64,000 nt of DNA. Origin: Tyto alba. Its lineage: Eukaryota > Chordata > Aves > Strigiformes > Tytonidae. Where the stretch lies: assembly GCF_018691265.1 (NCBI RefSeq), contig NW_024881272.1, positions 21,875,323-21,939,322 on the forward strand, written 5' to 3'. The translations under genes were made by a program, and so were the position numbers. Position 1 is the stretch's first letter. The number at the start of each line of letters is the position of its first letter. Shown piece by piece: positions 1-12,498 of the stretch. The notes beneath the pieces were generated by a model. It was not told the DNA's origin. It was given only the letters and a program-made list of their open reading frames with translations, and did no database searches.

Positions 1-430
1 TCCTACTAATATATCATTTTTAATCTCCTGCAAAAATGTAACCTATAGTAAGTCTGGACAAAGAAGCATCTCTAGCAACTATATAATGACTTCAGCATGC
101 TCAGTGAGATTGAAAAAGTTCCTTGGAAAGAAAATATATCATAAAGTGTTTAGGTTACAATAGTCTTTTTAATGAAAAAACATCTTTTATAGGAAAACTG
201 TGCTCTCCAGTCTCTGGGTCAGATCTTCACCGAAACTCTGTTTTCCTCACATGCAAGGACGAGTTTTCATCTTTTAATATAGCATATAAGGCTTAGAAAA
301 ATTTTCTTTAAATTCACTGCCTTAGAGCCTGAAGGATATTGTAATTATCCTCCCTAATGCATGCAGAAATACGGACAAGAAATAAAAGGGTTTATTTGCC
401 GCAGCCCTTAGTAACACAAACCCCAACCCA
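1..430. other. Left edge, no gene seen
   Basis: AT-rich DNA with no open frame of note and no recognisable repeat up to the CR1 boundary. Confidence 0.5.
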
Positions 431-707
431 TCAGAGAGAGGAGGAGAGGCAATGAACATAAACTGAAAAAGAGATGTTTCAGAAAGATACGAGGAGAAAT
501 GTTTGCACTGTGAGGATAATCAGGCACTGGAAATGGTTGCCCAGAGAGGTTGTATGGTTTTGTTAAAATCTTTGGAGGTTTTTAAGACTGGATAAAGCCC
601 CCAGCAACTTGATCTCATACCTGATCCTGCATTGAGCAGGAAGGTGGATGAGGTGACCCTCTGTGATCCCTTCCAGCCTGAATTGTTCTATGAGTCTATG
701 CTATGAA
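431..707 (+). mobile_element. CR1 LINE, 3' end fragment
   Basis: Matches the avian CR1 3' region in order: a gaggaggagaggcaatgaac segment, tgtttgcactgtgaggataa, then aggcactggaaatggttgcc followed by cagagagg, and gatcccttccagcctgaat. It ends in degenerate TTCTATG / GTCTATG repeats, the usual CR1 terminus, and has no poly(A) tail. Truncated at the 5' side, as most CR1 copies are. It is the best indicator that the host is a bird. Confidence 0.88.
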
Positions 708-944
708 ATATCAAATCAGAGAAATAACAGTTGGGGATTAGTTATGATTTTGTTAAGCAAACTGGTACTCAAGTGCTGTGCATCATCTGAACAAACTGTT
801 TTTCCAGAAATAAATTTGTGTGACATATTTGTCAGATCAACTGGTAACCAGTTGGCTGGTTTGAAAAATAAAAACTTTTTTCAGCATCTTTTAATATTAC
901 ATGCTTTTGAGAGGTCTATGACATCTTCAGGTGGGTCTAACAGG

Positions 945-966
945 AAAAAAAAAAAAAAAAAAAAAA
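945..966 (+). repeat. Poly(A) tract, 22 nt
   Basis: Uninterrupted A22. No SINE or processed transcript is recognisable immediately upstream. Confidence 0.95.
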
Positions 967-3397
967 GAAATCAATGATTGACAAGACAGATAAAAAGTAA
1001 AATGTTAAGGTTTCATTTTGAAATCAAGTGCTTGCTGAAGAGAGAAATTGTTTCCATTAAACCAATCAAAGAGAAATTTGTGTTCAGTGTTGCATTTCAA
1101 GGTGTGCTTCAGAATATAATAAATAAGGTCTGGATTAAGAAAGACTGGTTTATTCTGAAATAATTATTTCCTCAAAGAATTGGAAGTGTATTTCAAAGAA
1201 ACTGCAACATTTAGGAGTTAATTATCATCACAGCCTTTGGGAGGTTCAGTCTGCCAAAGCTGTGCTGATGAACAGATCGTCTGTGCTCTTTACCTACTGG
1301 AATGAAGCAAATAGGCACTGAAAACACCATAAATACTGTTCAAATTTATTTCAGACTTTCCTCCACTCTGCAGCTGTCACAGTCCTTCAACTCAGAACAT
1401 GGTGGTACCCTGAAGCCAGGAATTTGAAAACTTATGCATCTTACTGACCAGCCATATAGAAATGTCACACATGGTGATGTTAGAAAGAACAGATATTTGC
1501 AGGACTGATTCCTCCAGCTGATACACCTCCAGCAACACTTTTCTCAGCAATAATACCACCTTTTATATCTTTGTCATGGTAGTCCCTTAAAGCCCAGTTC
1601 AGAACCACACTTGCCAGATGCCAGTTAGTCACAGGAGAAGTCTTACCTCCTTCTTTGAGACCTGTATAGATGACATAAAAAAGTCAAACCTTAACCCATG
1701 AAGAAAGTTAAAATGTTTTTTCCTTTGGGAAAAGAGCTAGTGGGAGAAGGGCTCCTGACCAACAACCTGCTCCAGCCTGTGTTACTCTTTTCACTTTGTT
1801 CTCATACATTCAGGACATGCAGCATTACTGTGCTGTGAGATTACAGAAGTGAAGATGCTACGTCACCAAAGTCATCCCCCAAAGTTTTTTTTATATAAAA
1901 TTAAGCCTTTAAAATAGATGCAGACTTGAAAACAGCTGGTCATCAATTCACCTATACTCCATTTAACCACAACCAAAATTTCAAGTGCAAATTTGCTAAA
2001 GCATTTTCACAAGCTGCCTGGCTCCCTGCCAGCTCAGCCCTCATGGCCATTGCAGTGGGCAGCTTGTCCATATAGACTGCAGCCACGTGAGAGACCGTAT
2101 TGCCTTTTTCAGACTTCATATCTCCATGACAACGCTCCTGAACAAACCCTACAGAGAACCAATAGCCCTTGCAATATCCAGACTTTGCCAAGAGTCAGAT
2201 ACACAGCCACACATGGGACCCAGAGGTCCTGGAACTGCTGGTTTGAAACAAGCTTCAAGATGTGACTAATGGAAAGTACCATAATTCCGTCAACTTTACT
2301 GCTACACAGCAAAATCAGCAGCAGCAATCCTACTGGGTGAAAAGAACAGAAAGTCTGGGGAAGAAAAAAAAAAAAACACACACAACAAAAAGTATCAGTA
2401 AAACTGACTGCTGAGAATGTACAGGGGTTTTTTGAACTGGAACAAAAAGGGAAAAAAAGCTTAAAAAGCATACGGAAATTATAATGAAACATAAACATGA
2501 CTTTTGACAGATTCAATTTGTAACAAGACCTTATTTTTTGTAGAGGCCTTAATTTTACATCTTCCCAATGCAGGGTTGCACTTTTCCCAGAATTCCTATT
2601 CCAGAGATATCACTTTAAATTTGGCAGAAGCTTTACTTCTACAGACGTTGTTTTACAGCTCTTTGTTACTTCTTGTCTTGCTGGTAAGTACTCAAATTTT
2701 ATTGCATTTACTCTTTTGGATTCCCAAGAAAATAGAATATTTTTATCCAGATTCATAACATAAGGGAGTTCTTCTGTTTTCTGAAGCATTGCTGAATATT
2801 CTAATTAAAACTAGCTCTAACCATCAGTCTTCGATGCAGCGCAATAGGCACCTCCCTCCAATGTAAGCCTTTGTATTTATTGTAACTATTTATATAAATG
2901 CTGCAGTCAGCTCTGAATCCACATAAACCTAACACCACTTAAATTATTTTTGTAAGACTTCTGTGAGACACCGCTGAATAGTTTAGTCAAATCCAAGTTG
3001 ATTATAAATGGTTCTTCTTTACAATAACCAAGTTTGAAATCTGTGGTTTTAAGAGACAATCCAGTTTATCTAGTAAAATGTGATGGGAAATACTGTTTCC
3101 AATACCCATAATCAGTTAGATTTTAATCTGGGCAGGGATATTTTCCTCCTGCATTTGGCCCACCATTATTGAACCTAATGGATTGAGTTAAAGGCAGCAG
3201 TCTTCAAAATCCCACTTCTCTCCCTCTTTGAATGTTACTACACTAAACAGACATCTGGCACCACCTTGTCTTCTGATGGGTTTCAGAAATAATTGTTGAT
3301 GATACAGTAAATTTGTTTTCTATCCCTTGTGTTTAAATCCCAGTCTTACAAACACTCATGCATTTACTCAGTTTTATGCACGACTAAGTCTTAGGCG

Positions 3398-3460
3398 TTA
3401 ATGAGACTGCTCATGTGCATAAAGTTAAGCATACGTGCAAGTGTTGTATGATCAAGGTCT
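3398..3460 (+). mobile_element. Ancient amniote interspersed repeat (CR1/L3-like)
   Basis: actgctcatgtgcataaagt, then taagcatacgtgcaagtg and gatcaaggtc. This resembles the widespread sauropsid repeat with CACATGCTTAAAGTTAAGCA..GATCAGGGCC. Family assignment is from memory. Confidence 0.45.
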
Positions 3461-6400
3461 TAGGATGCCAATTTGCAGTAATAACAGATTTGCATAAACT
3501 CATGATCCCAAGCACTAGGTTTCCTGCTCATTATCAATAGTGAAATTTGTTTAGCTGTTTTTCATTCACTGATGTTATGAGCCCTCTTTTTTTTTTTTTT
3601 TAAAGTGGACTTAAAGTTGCTTTCTTGCCACTCCTGAGTCATTGCTGATTTCATCTCTGTCTTCCTTAACCTATGTGGGGTTTTTCACTCCTGTTGACAC
3701 ACTTATAAATGCCCACCTTAACCATGTTAGTATCAGCTCATTTATGTTAGAGATGAAAGATCAGGTCACACTTCTTAAGCTGAAAATATGTTCCTTGCTC
3801 TATAAGAGAGCTGCAGAAATACCATGTGCAAATACTTAGCTAGGACTCATCAAACCCCTGTGCACAAGTCATGGCTTCTGTCATCAAGGGGTTAGGCCCT
3901 AAATGAAATTAGTAGCAGCTGTAACCCATTTAGTATAGATGCCAGCTAAGGGAGAGGCAGCTTGTACACCTATTCAGCAGGTGGGTTGCATGGAAGCAGA
4001 GAAAAAGCAAAGAATAGCCTCACTGAAATTATAGTGTACATCCTAGTGAATGATAATCTTCCTTACGCTCAGATCTGGTTTGTCTTTCTTACGATCAGAA
4101 CTTAATACCTATAATATAACTCCTACAGACTTTGGGGTTTGACTCCTTGTTCTCAGAAGCAGTGGTGCATACTGTCCCTCTCTAAATGGATGGGGCAGAG
4201 CCATGTATCCACTCTCCTCTGGCAGGTACTAATGAGGATGTACCTACCCAGAGACCCTCCCCTCTGCAGTTCATCCAGCACCCACAGCCTACCTGCAGTT
4301 GCCTTCCAGTCTAACCACACAACTGAGGAGGTTAGAGTGCAATGTTTGGCTCTGTACTGAGGAAGGGATCTCAGTGCTGCAACAGAGAGACAGAAAGATA
4401 GCTGAGATACAAAGGTAAGAATGGCAATACCTGGTGGGTAATGAAGCAAAGGCATGTGTGTCTCCTAACCAAAATATGTAAAGTTTTTCAAAGGGGTAAG
4501 GAGGATGGGAAGGAAAAATAAATATATATTCTGGGACAAAATGCATAGTTGAGAGCTGTCATCTAGAACCACACGCTTCCCTGTCTGAATAACTGACCTG
4601 GACAAAAGAAAAGGGGAACGGTGATGGGGAGAAGAGGAGGCAGTATCATTTAAACAGGGAGGCAGGTGAAAACGCAACCAGATTTATGGATGATTGGGAA
4701 AATGAGAGAATCATCAAATGGTAACGGTTTGAAAGGATGTCTTTCCTGAAGCTAATCAAAGGTGAAAAAATATCAACTGAATCTTAGAGCAACTCTCAAT
4801 GATATCCTATATGCTATCTTTTTAATGAATGAATTGTATGCAATGTTTCTAAGCTAAAAGATATTACAGGCTAGTGAATCAGACAGGATGATCCTGCACA
4901 AACAGCAGGAAAAAGTTTGCAGTAAGAGAGGCAGAGCAAAAGGTCCTGTGGTTCTGCTCAGCTTCCATGAAACCATGTAAGCCTATGAGATCTGCTTACA
5001 CTGTCACATGTCTTGAAGGGTCTTGTTTGGTTTGTTTTTCTCCTTTAAGAACTACTGCTTTCTTCAGAAAGACATTGTGTGCATGGAATACGTATGAGTA
5101 CATGAGTAGCATCCTTCTGGATCTGACAAACTTAAGGTGCATTCATCTCAGAAATATTCTTCTCTGCACATCGTATGTCTGTGCTGAGAAGGATGAACAG
5201 AAATACACTCTGTACTTAAACAGTGTACAGTAGTTACATAAAAACATTTTTTAAAGTAAGCTGTCCTTTCAAGTGGCTAATGTTATATTAACTATTTGAA
5301 TGACCAAAAAGTTAGATTCTCTCCACTACCCACATCTACTTCAAACTCATTCAGAAATTATCACGCTGCATGGCTATATTAAGCCTACTCCCCCAGATCA
5401 AAATTCAAGCAATACTAATACAAATTACAGTTGTACCGCGTCTCTTCTGCATATGAGAATGATGGTGAAGGGCTATACGTAATGATAATGAAGCAATAGT
5501 ATCTTCTCCAGGTCTTGTACAGTGCCAATGCAGGCTGACCTTGTGGGCTTTACCTGTCAGGTTCTGCAGATGAGTGTTACAGGCTCGTTGCCAAAGCAAA
5601 CATCCTTTCCAGGAGTGCGGCCATGTTTTGGATCTCCCCTTTCTACAGCAGGAAGAGAGGAGGTGAATTTGTAATGAAAGCATGCTCTGGATGTGGTTCT
5701 CCAGCATGCTGCATGGAGGTAATGAAAAAAATCTATCTTGAGATGGGTTGTGGTTCAGGTTATTTTAGGTGCCAGTTGCAATGAATGTACTGAAATAGCA
5801 GGGCTAATACCAATTAGTGCATGGCATGGAGGCACCCAGGACAGGCCAGGAGAAGGCACTGCCAGGGCTGTTACCCATGTGCCCACCACAGTGAGCCGCA
5901 TGCTGCGAGGCTCTGGGGGCAGCTGCTTCAGGGGAGCAGCAAAAAGCCAAGCAGGAGGCTCCCAGGGAAGGCTGCACTGGAAGTCTGAGATAAAGTGGAG
6001 GGGGAAAAGGAAAGTGTTGTTGTTGGTAATAAAGTCTCTTGTTCAGCATTACGTGAGAGCATGTTTTCTGTGATCTGTACCACTTGTACATTTAAGAGTG
6101 CTTCTGTGGGTTCCTGGGATTTCACAATGCTTTACTGTAGTGAACCTAAATTTCAAATTAAACTCCCACATCTGTCACTAATGAGGGCAGCAAAACTTTC
6201 GAGATTTCTGAAAGCCATCTGGAGCCACAGAGAGCAAAATCTCTGGAGGCCAGCCCAGGAGGAAGGTATTAACCCTCTTAGTGCTGGTGGAAATGCAGGA
6301 AAGCCAGTTAATATTACTAAATAAGTGAGTCTGTGTGTATCTCAAAGCCTTACTGCAATTATTTTCAGTACAGCATACTCTTCACCAGCCCAGGACCCTT

Positions 6401-7700
6401 GAAGCCATAATCACAAGGGGAGCGCACAAAGAAGCTCCCCTGTCTCTTTGTGGATGTTGCAGACAGGAGCAACCTGAAGTTATCAAGTACGGACCCCGGA
6501 GGGGTGGAAATGGCAGTGGGGAGCGTCACGCTGGAACTCCCTTTTCCTAAACAGCTGTGTTCTCCTACCAGAGACTGCTCTTGGAGGCTGCATCTGATTG
6601 CAGCTTCTAATCCCTGGCTTGGCTCTCACAGATGATATTCCCGTGACTGACAAGCCTGCTCCTCTGCCACTTATTTGTTCAAATGGGTTCAAAAGTTCTC
6701 AGCTTCCTGGCAAGTTTTTTTTTCTCCTTTTGTTTTATACCAATCAGTTAATTTGCTAACATCACCCTCCATATCTTCTGATCTTAGGCAAGCTGGCTAG
6801 GTTTACTGGTGCCTTTATCACCACATTACAGCCTGCAGTGAGGAATGCAGGTCAGAAGGGAAACAAGGAGGGACGGCTCTTTTGAAATGGGGAGGAACAA
6901 GGTCAGGGCGGTGGGGCAGAGGGGAGAGGGTGGAAGTGCAGAAGAGGGATGTACTTTAAAAACAAACTCACGCTGCACTAATCCATCTGCTATTCAGCTT
7001 TATCCCTCTTTGCTTATACATTGCTAGAAATATCTTTTTATCTTCCTTTGTCTCTTTTCCTTATTCTGCCTGTTACAAAGCCTTCAGGACACAACCCTAT
7101 TTTTCTTACATGTTTTATAAAGTGCTCTGCATATTTCACGTGATGTGCTTTTATTAACTTCTGATCAAGGAGTCTGTTTCAAACAGAAACATTATAACTG
7201 ATCAGAAATGGGAACATTTTTCATGAAAGGTGATGGTGGTTGTTTTGAGATCACTTTACTTTTTGGTTAGAATTTCTGTCCTAACCAACCACATAGCTTT
7301 TTTAGCTCTCTTCCTGTTACTCCAGATTTACAGGAGTGTGAATGAAAACAGACTGCAAATTTTGTCTTCATTACAAAAGGGACAGAGATTTAGAAGAAAA
7401 AGATTCATTGAGCAGTTTAATAGAAAAAAAATATGCTGTTTGACTTTGGTAGCTTTATGCTTGTTTATATCAGTGGAATGATCAGAGATGCTCATATTTG
7501 TTTTTTCCACTGGTCTGCATGTCCTAGGTGAACAGGACAGTCCTGTTTTATCTCTCACATTGTTCTTCCAGATCATGGTTGAGCACAGAGGCATGACCAT
7601 GAGGAAACTTGCATTTACTTCTGTTAGCTGTATACCAGTCAATAAAGAGAAATCCATTTTCTTTCTACCTAGCACTAAAGTGGAAGAAGAAAGGGTCTCT

Positions 7701-7708
7701 CTTTTTCT

Positions 7709-7740
<32 letters not shown>

Positions 7741-7747
7741 TTTTTTT
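7701..7747 (+). repeat. T-rich homopolymer, about 47 nt
   Basis: Nearly pure T with three C interruptions. It creates artefactual poly-Lys or poly-Phe reading frames on both strands. Confidence 0.95.
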
Positions 7748-10700
7748 ATGTGTGTGCAGCAAAGAAAACAAAAGTTTAAAGTAAAGTTTTTCAAATAACT
7801 TTTTCCTGGCAGAACTTTCTCGGCTTTCTGCTGGCTGAAGGGCATTGTAATTCATGCAATAAAAGGGGAAAAGATCTGCTGGTAGAGATTGTTTAAACTT
7901 CTGTTTGTTTTGCCTCCACTCTATGAAAGAATGTAATATTTCTATGAAGCTCTGTTAATTTTTTTATTTTTTTTTTCTCCCTTTGACTGACTAGAGCACT
8001 GGTGAAAGCACTCAATCGACAAACAGGAAACCAAAGGAGTCTCAATCCCTGTAGGACATAGATAGCATGAACTGTTGCACTGCAAGCTTCTTTCAACTGA
8101 TCCTCTTTGTGAGTGAATGGGTGTTACCTGGTAATAACCCATGTACTTGGGCCAAAATTTTCAAACCAGTCTCCTAAAATCAAACAAAGATACTGAAATC
8201 AATGATGGAGTTACTAAACCACTTCAGACTCTAATTTTAAAGTACAATAAGGAATATAAATGCCAAACCATGGGCTTTATCTGTTGGTCACCGTTTGTGG
8301 AAATACTGTCACTTTGAAGACCTGTGTTTCAGATCCAGTTTCCAGATCAACAGACCAGAGATGATGATCTGGGAGCTGGACTCCATACAGGGACAGAGGT
8401 CCCTGGGAGGTGAAAGCTCCGCAGTTGTTATGAGCCAATAGCATCTGTGGTGACTCTTCACATTGTGGGCAGCAGCTCATGAACTGCCCACATAAAGCAG
8501 CCGGAAACTCAGTTTCCAACACAGAGTTTCCCTTGTCATCTGCTGTGGACTCTGTGTGTGAGTGTATGTGTCTGCTGCTCTTACTGAAAGGGGCTAAAGT
8601 TGAGAACGTGCAAAGGGTCATATGGATAAAATGCTCCGTCCAGCGTGATGTTTTTCAGGGTGGTGTGGAATCTGACATTTTGTGCTATTTTTTTATATAT
8701 AAGAACAAGGTTAAAATAGGAGGAGCATGAGGGTACACAGGGGTGATTGAAAGGAAGGCAACTGCCATTATGTATGCTGGATCCATATTTCTGGGAGATG
8801 TAACCTACGTCCGGTTTCTTAATAACAGAGCAAGGGTTGTTTCCCCCCCCCCTCTTAATTCATAGCAAACAGCAACAGTGACATTGATCCACTTAATAAC
8901 TAAGTGCCTAGTAGCTAGGAGCAGTGGATCTGGGTAGGGCATGCTCTAGCTCCTGTAAGGATTTAGATCTACATCTCTTACTCGTCAGGAGCATTTGCCA
9001 GAAACCTGCCCATGAGCTGGGACTCGGCAGAGTAGGGGCATGTTTTCCTGACAAATTCCAGCTACTGAAAGCACAAAGCATGGGGATAAGCAGGGCCTGA
9101 GTGTCTCTCCCTTTGGAAGTGCATTGAACCAGGAGATGGAAGCCTGTGTTCTTACAGCTCCTTCCAAGACCTCACCCTCTTTATATTGTCCAGATGCTAC
9201 AGATGAGCAGGAAAAGAGCAGGAAGAGCGAGAGAACAGAAATAGCCTTGAGACTAAAGACCAGAAGTCAGGACTCCTTCCTGCCACTGTCTCAGCTGTGC
9301 AGTGTTACCGCCAGTCAAGTGCTCCAACTTTCTTATTTGCAAAGATGTGTCAGGGAAGGGACAAGCAACTCTTCTCTTTCCTTCTCTCATTATGTTAGGA
9401 GAGTAAAGTTGATACTATGGTGTTTTTGAGGCACTCTTTTCCTTGATGGTCATAGGGTGTTCACTGGTCTCCCCCTTTGAATGATGCCATGCAGGGGGCT
9501 TGGGTGCCACTCAGGCACTGTATCACTGCAGATCCCCATGTACCTGCTCCACTCTGCACAAAGGCACCAGGCAGAGCTGGAGGTGCCTGCACAGCTTGGG
9601 GTCAGGCAGGGACATACCTGGGGTTGCAAGAGAGATGCTGAGAGCAGATTTGGGGGTCTTGATTTTGGTGGTTGTCCTTTAAAGAACTCCCTGATGTGCC
9701 TTGAGCTTCTATAAGATCTGACCCTAAATATTGATCTAGAAAGTGTTAGATTTATTTTGGCAATATGAGCTCCACTCCCAGGATGTTCAGGAACATAGAT
9801 CTTCAGAGCAATAAGGGATTAAAAACTTCACCTCCTGTGTAACAAAAAACTAAGAACCTTATCTGAAAATGTCTGCCTCAAGCTCGTAGCTTGTGATGAG
9901 ATATTGCAAGACTCTTAAAATTCCAGGATCTCAAGAATTCTTGCCCATTCAGCCCCTTTCCCTTTCTCAAATCTGCCGCAGTTCTTGAATAAAAAGCTCT
10001 GGAAAATATGTATGTAAATGCAGGGCATTTTACAACATGCTTGCAAGGCAGGCAAATGGGTTAGGTCTTTGAGGAAGTATGAATAGGTTAGGATTATAAT
10101 TCATTGTAATGTCATGGCAAGCTGCAATTTCAAAGGCATAAGCCCTCCATTTTGTAGCCAATAAAAAATTTAAAGGGACAACAACCCAATTTGCTTTATA
10201 ATCAATAAAATGTACAAGTGCTTTATCTTATTAAAGAGGCTGTCGGTTGCAGTCAACCATTGTCAACAGGCCATTTGATCTATCAGTGAAACAAATCATT
10301 ACGAGGAACACAGTGTTGCTGCTGTGGCTTTTGTGGTGTTTTTAATGAGGACTGGCAATACCTCTATTCCATTACAAGACTCGAAAGTGAATTTGTTGGA
10401 ATCACACCCAGGTTTAAAGTAGGAGTGTGGGGTTTAAAAATAATTAACTGCACTATTCCAAGTAACTCAATAGATTAAGGAATCATTCAGTATAAAGCGA
10501 CTCTCTGTCTCTCTGAATGGTATTTAAATCTAGGGTGTCATTACATGCTGCTCTGCTTCAGCCTAAACTTGGGACTGCACGGGATTAAAGGGCATGCATG
10601 GCTGCTCTCTTGGGGGCTAATCAAGGGGAGTGAAGAGTCTGGGCACTGGTATGGAGACAGGAAGAAGGAGAAAATATGAGAGTGGGAGGCAGTTAGGGGC

Positions 10701-11989
10701 TGTTTGATAGGTGTCTCCCAGCCTGGTTGTGTCAGTCCCTCTACACAGTGGCCCCGAACCTTGCGCTGGCACCCAGCACTCTTCCACCCCTGCAGCATGT
10801 AAACTGGACAGCCCTGGAAAGGGGACCCCTCCCTCCCATGCACACGCTGCTGGCTCAGGCCCTCCACACCAGTCCTCTATGCTTTCATGTCCCCTTAGGT
10901 GTTGGGCCACATAATAAGGTGATGAAGGTGACATGGGGCAGGCTGAAGCCTTGTCTTATTTAGACATGTTTCCCCATTAGGACACCCCCAACCACATGGC
11001 ATCCCTTCTGCAGTGCCATGAACACTCACCCAGCTCAGCTGCTGACATGTGAGGGTCAGGACAGGGTTTCCTTCCTCCCAGCCCCGAGGGAAAATGTGCA
11101 GCCTTGGGAGGAGGGATACCCTGGGATTAAATTGGATCTGAGGTTGAGATGATAAATGTGGGACAAAAGCTCCTGTGAAAGGCATCTTCCTAATTCAAAG
11201 GTGATGCTAACAGAAGGCAAACCCTTAGGTCACATAATTCCTGAAATAAACTACAGAGTAGCCCAGTAAGTCAAGGAGAACTGATTTGCAGCTCCTCCTC
11301 CACCTCATACTGTGTTTTAGGCACTTAGCTCATAAGAAAATAATCTCATCCACCTGGCAAAATACAGGGGGCTGGGAACAGCAGCACCTCTGCTCAATCT
11401 TGCCCATCATTTGTGCTTTGGGATGGGGGTGTGCTTGGCAGAACAGGTAACTCTGCCCCTGGAAAAGGGTTGTCCTGGGAAGTGGCTGTGGACAGTCAGA
11501 CTCCTCCGGAGGAGCTGGGTTTAAGAGTCCCCTCTGTGGCCTTTGGAGCCACTTCAGAATCTGCTTGAAGCTGGATGGGACCCAGAATTGTCAACAAGCT
11601 GAGTAGCCTCTCGCAGTCCTGCTGTGAACTGATTATCACATCTAACAAAATAATTTGCTGGAACAAATAACACTCCAGACTCTGTTGTTTCAGGTGAAAC
11701 TTGGTCCTAGTAAGTATAAATTTATAATAACAGCCACAGCATTATGAGTTTCCCAACAGTCAGGCTTAATTCAAATGCATATTTCAGACCCTTATGGGGA
11801 CACTCTCATCTTTGTACACTGGGATTTGGGGATTTACACACATAATTCCCATTAACACTAATAGGAGTTACAGTATGCACATATATTCCCCTCTTGATGC
11901 AGAGATTTCCCTTTGAGGATAATAACTACATTTTAAATTCTCCTTCCACGGTGGTTTGCTGTGATACTACATATGTTCAGACATAAGCC
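7748..11989. other. Intergenic, no supported gene
   Basis: Contains a MIR-like fragment (9258-9350), GC-richer patches (about 9,480-9,650 and 10,710-10,900), and an AT-rich block at 10,085-10,330 with repeated CAATAAAA and GTCAAC words. No gene recognised. Confidence 0.45.
9258..9350 (+). mobile_element. MIR-like SINE fragment
   Basis: agtcaggactccttcctgcc, actgtctcagctgtgcagtg, agtcaagtgctccaactttc. The order and spacing resemble MIR/CORE-SINE (GGAGTCCTGACTCCTGCTCTGCCACTGACTCAGCTGTGTGACC..CAAGTCAC). Diverged. Confidence 0.4.
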
Positions 11990-12415
11990 CCGGCTCCTTC
12001 CAGGTGGGGTGCACCTTGCAGGCCCCCCCCAGCCCCTCCCTGGCCGCGCACCCACCTCGGGCTGTCCCTGCAAGGTGGCCTGGCTTCCCCTTCACGACAC
12101 GGACTCGCTCACAACAGATGCTGCTCTTAATTAAAGCCAAGAAAGCGCCTCGTTGCCCCAAGCCCGGACGACACCCGCGTTTGCCGAGGCCCGGTGCCCG
12201 CCCGGCCGCAGCGGCGGAGCCCGAGTGCCACCTGCCGGGGGCGGCAGCGGCGGCCACAGCTGGAAACAGCTGGAAAACCCCAGCCCGAGGTGGATGGGGG
12301 GCGCGGAGGGGGCGCACTGTTTAGGGCCCGGTGCTGCCGGAGGCGCAAAAAGCTGCACAGGTACACGGTGGCGGTGTCGTGCCGGGGGATGTGGTGCTTC
12401 GGGGGCGAGGGAGAA
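11990..12415. promoter_or_regulatory. Isolated CpG island
   Basis: An abrupt GC- and CpG-rich block inside AT-rich DNA. I count 18 CpG dinucleotides in the 120 nt 12141-12260. It includes two CAGCTG E-boxes 11 bp apart (12256-12272) and several GGGGCGG-like or GGGCGC boxes. No recognisable exon or conserved protein lies in it. It could be the promoter of a noncoding RNA, an orphan CpG island, or a GC-biased recombination site. Confidence 0.6.
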
Positions 12416-12461
12416 GGAAATATATAACTCCCTCTCAGTCCGTGCAGAATTCATGTGTCTG

Positions 12462-12493
<32 letters not shown>

Positions 12494-12498
12494 TATAT
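12462..12498 (+). repeat. A15 followed by (AT)n microsatellite
   Basis: Homopurine run followed by eleven AT units, directly after the CpG island. Confidence 0.95.

Larger units (their letters stand above)
708..7700. other. Intergenic, no supported gene
   Basis: Short frames only (135 aa or less), none with protein-like composition. Contains poly(A) at 945, an old repeat at 3398-3460 and a mildly GC-richer patch around 5,800-6,000. No splice-consistent exon series was found. Confidence 0.5.

Noticed and set aside
7328..7855. 175-codon minus-strand frame with a poly-lysine run
   Set aside because: The lysines come from the T47 homopolymer; without it the frame is ordinary noise.
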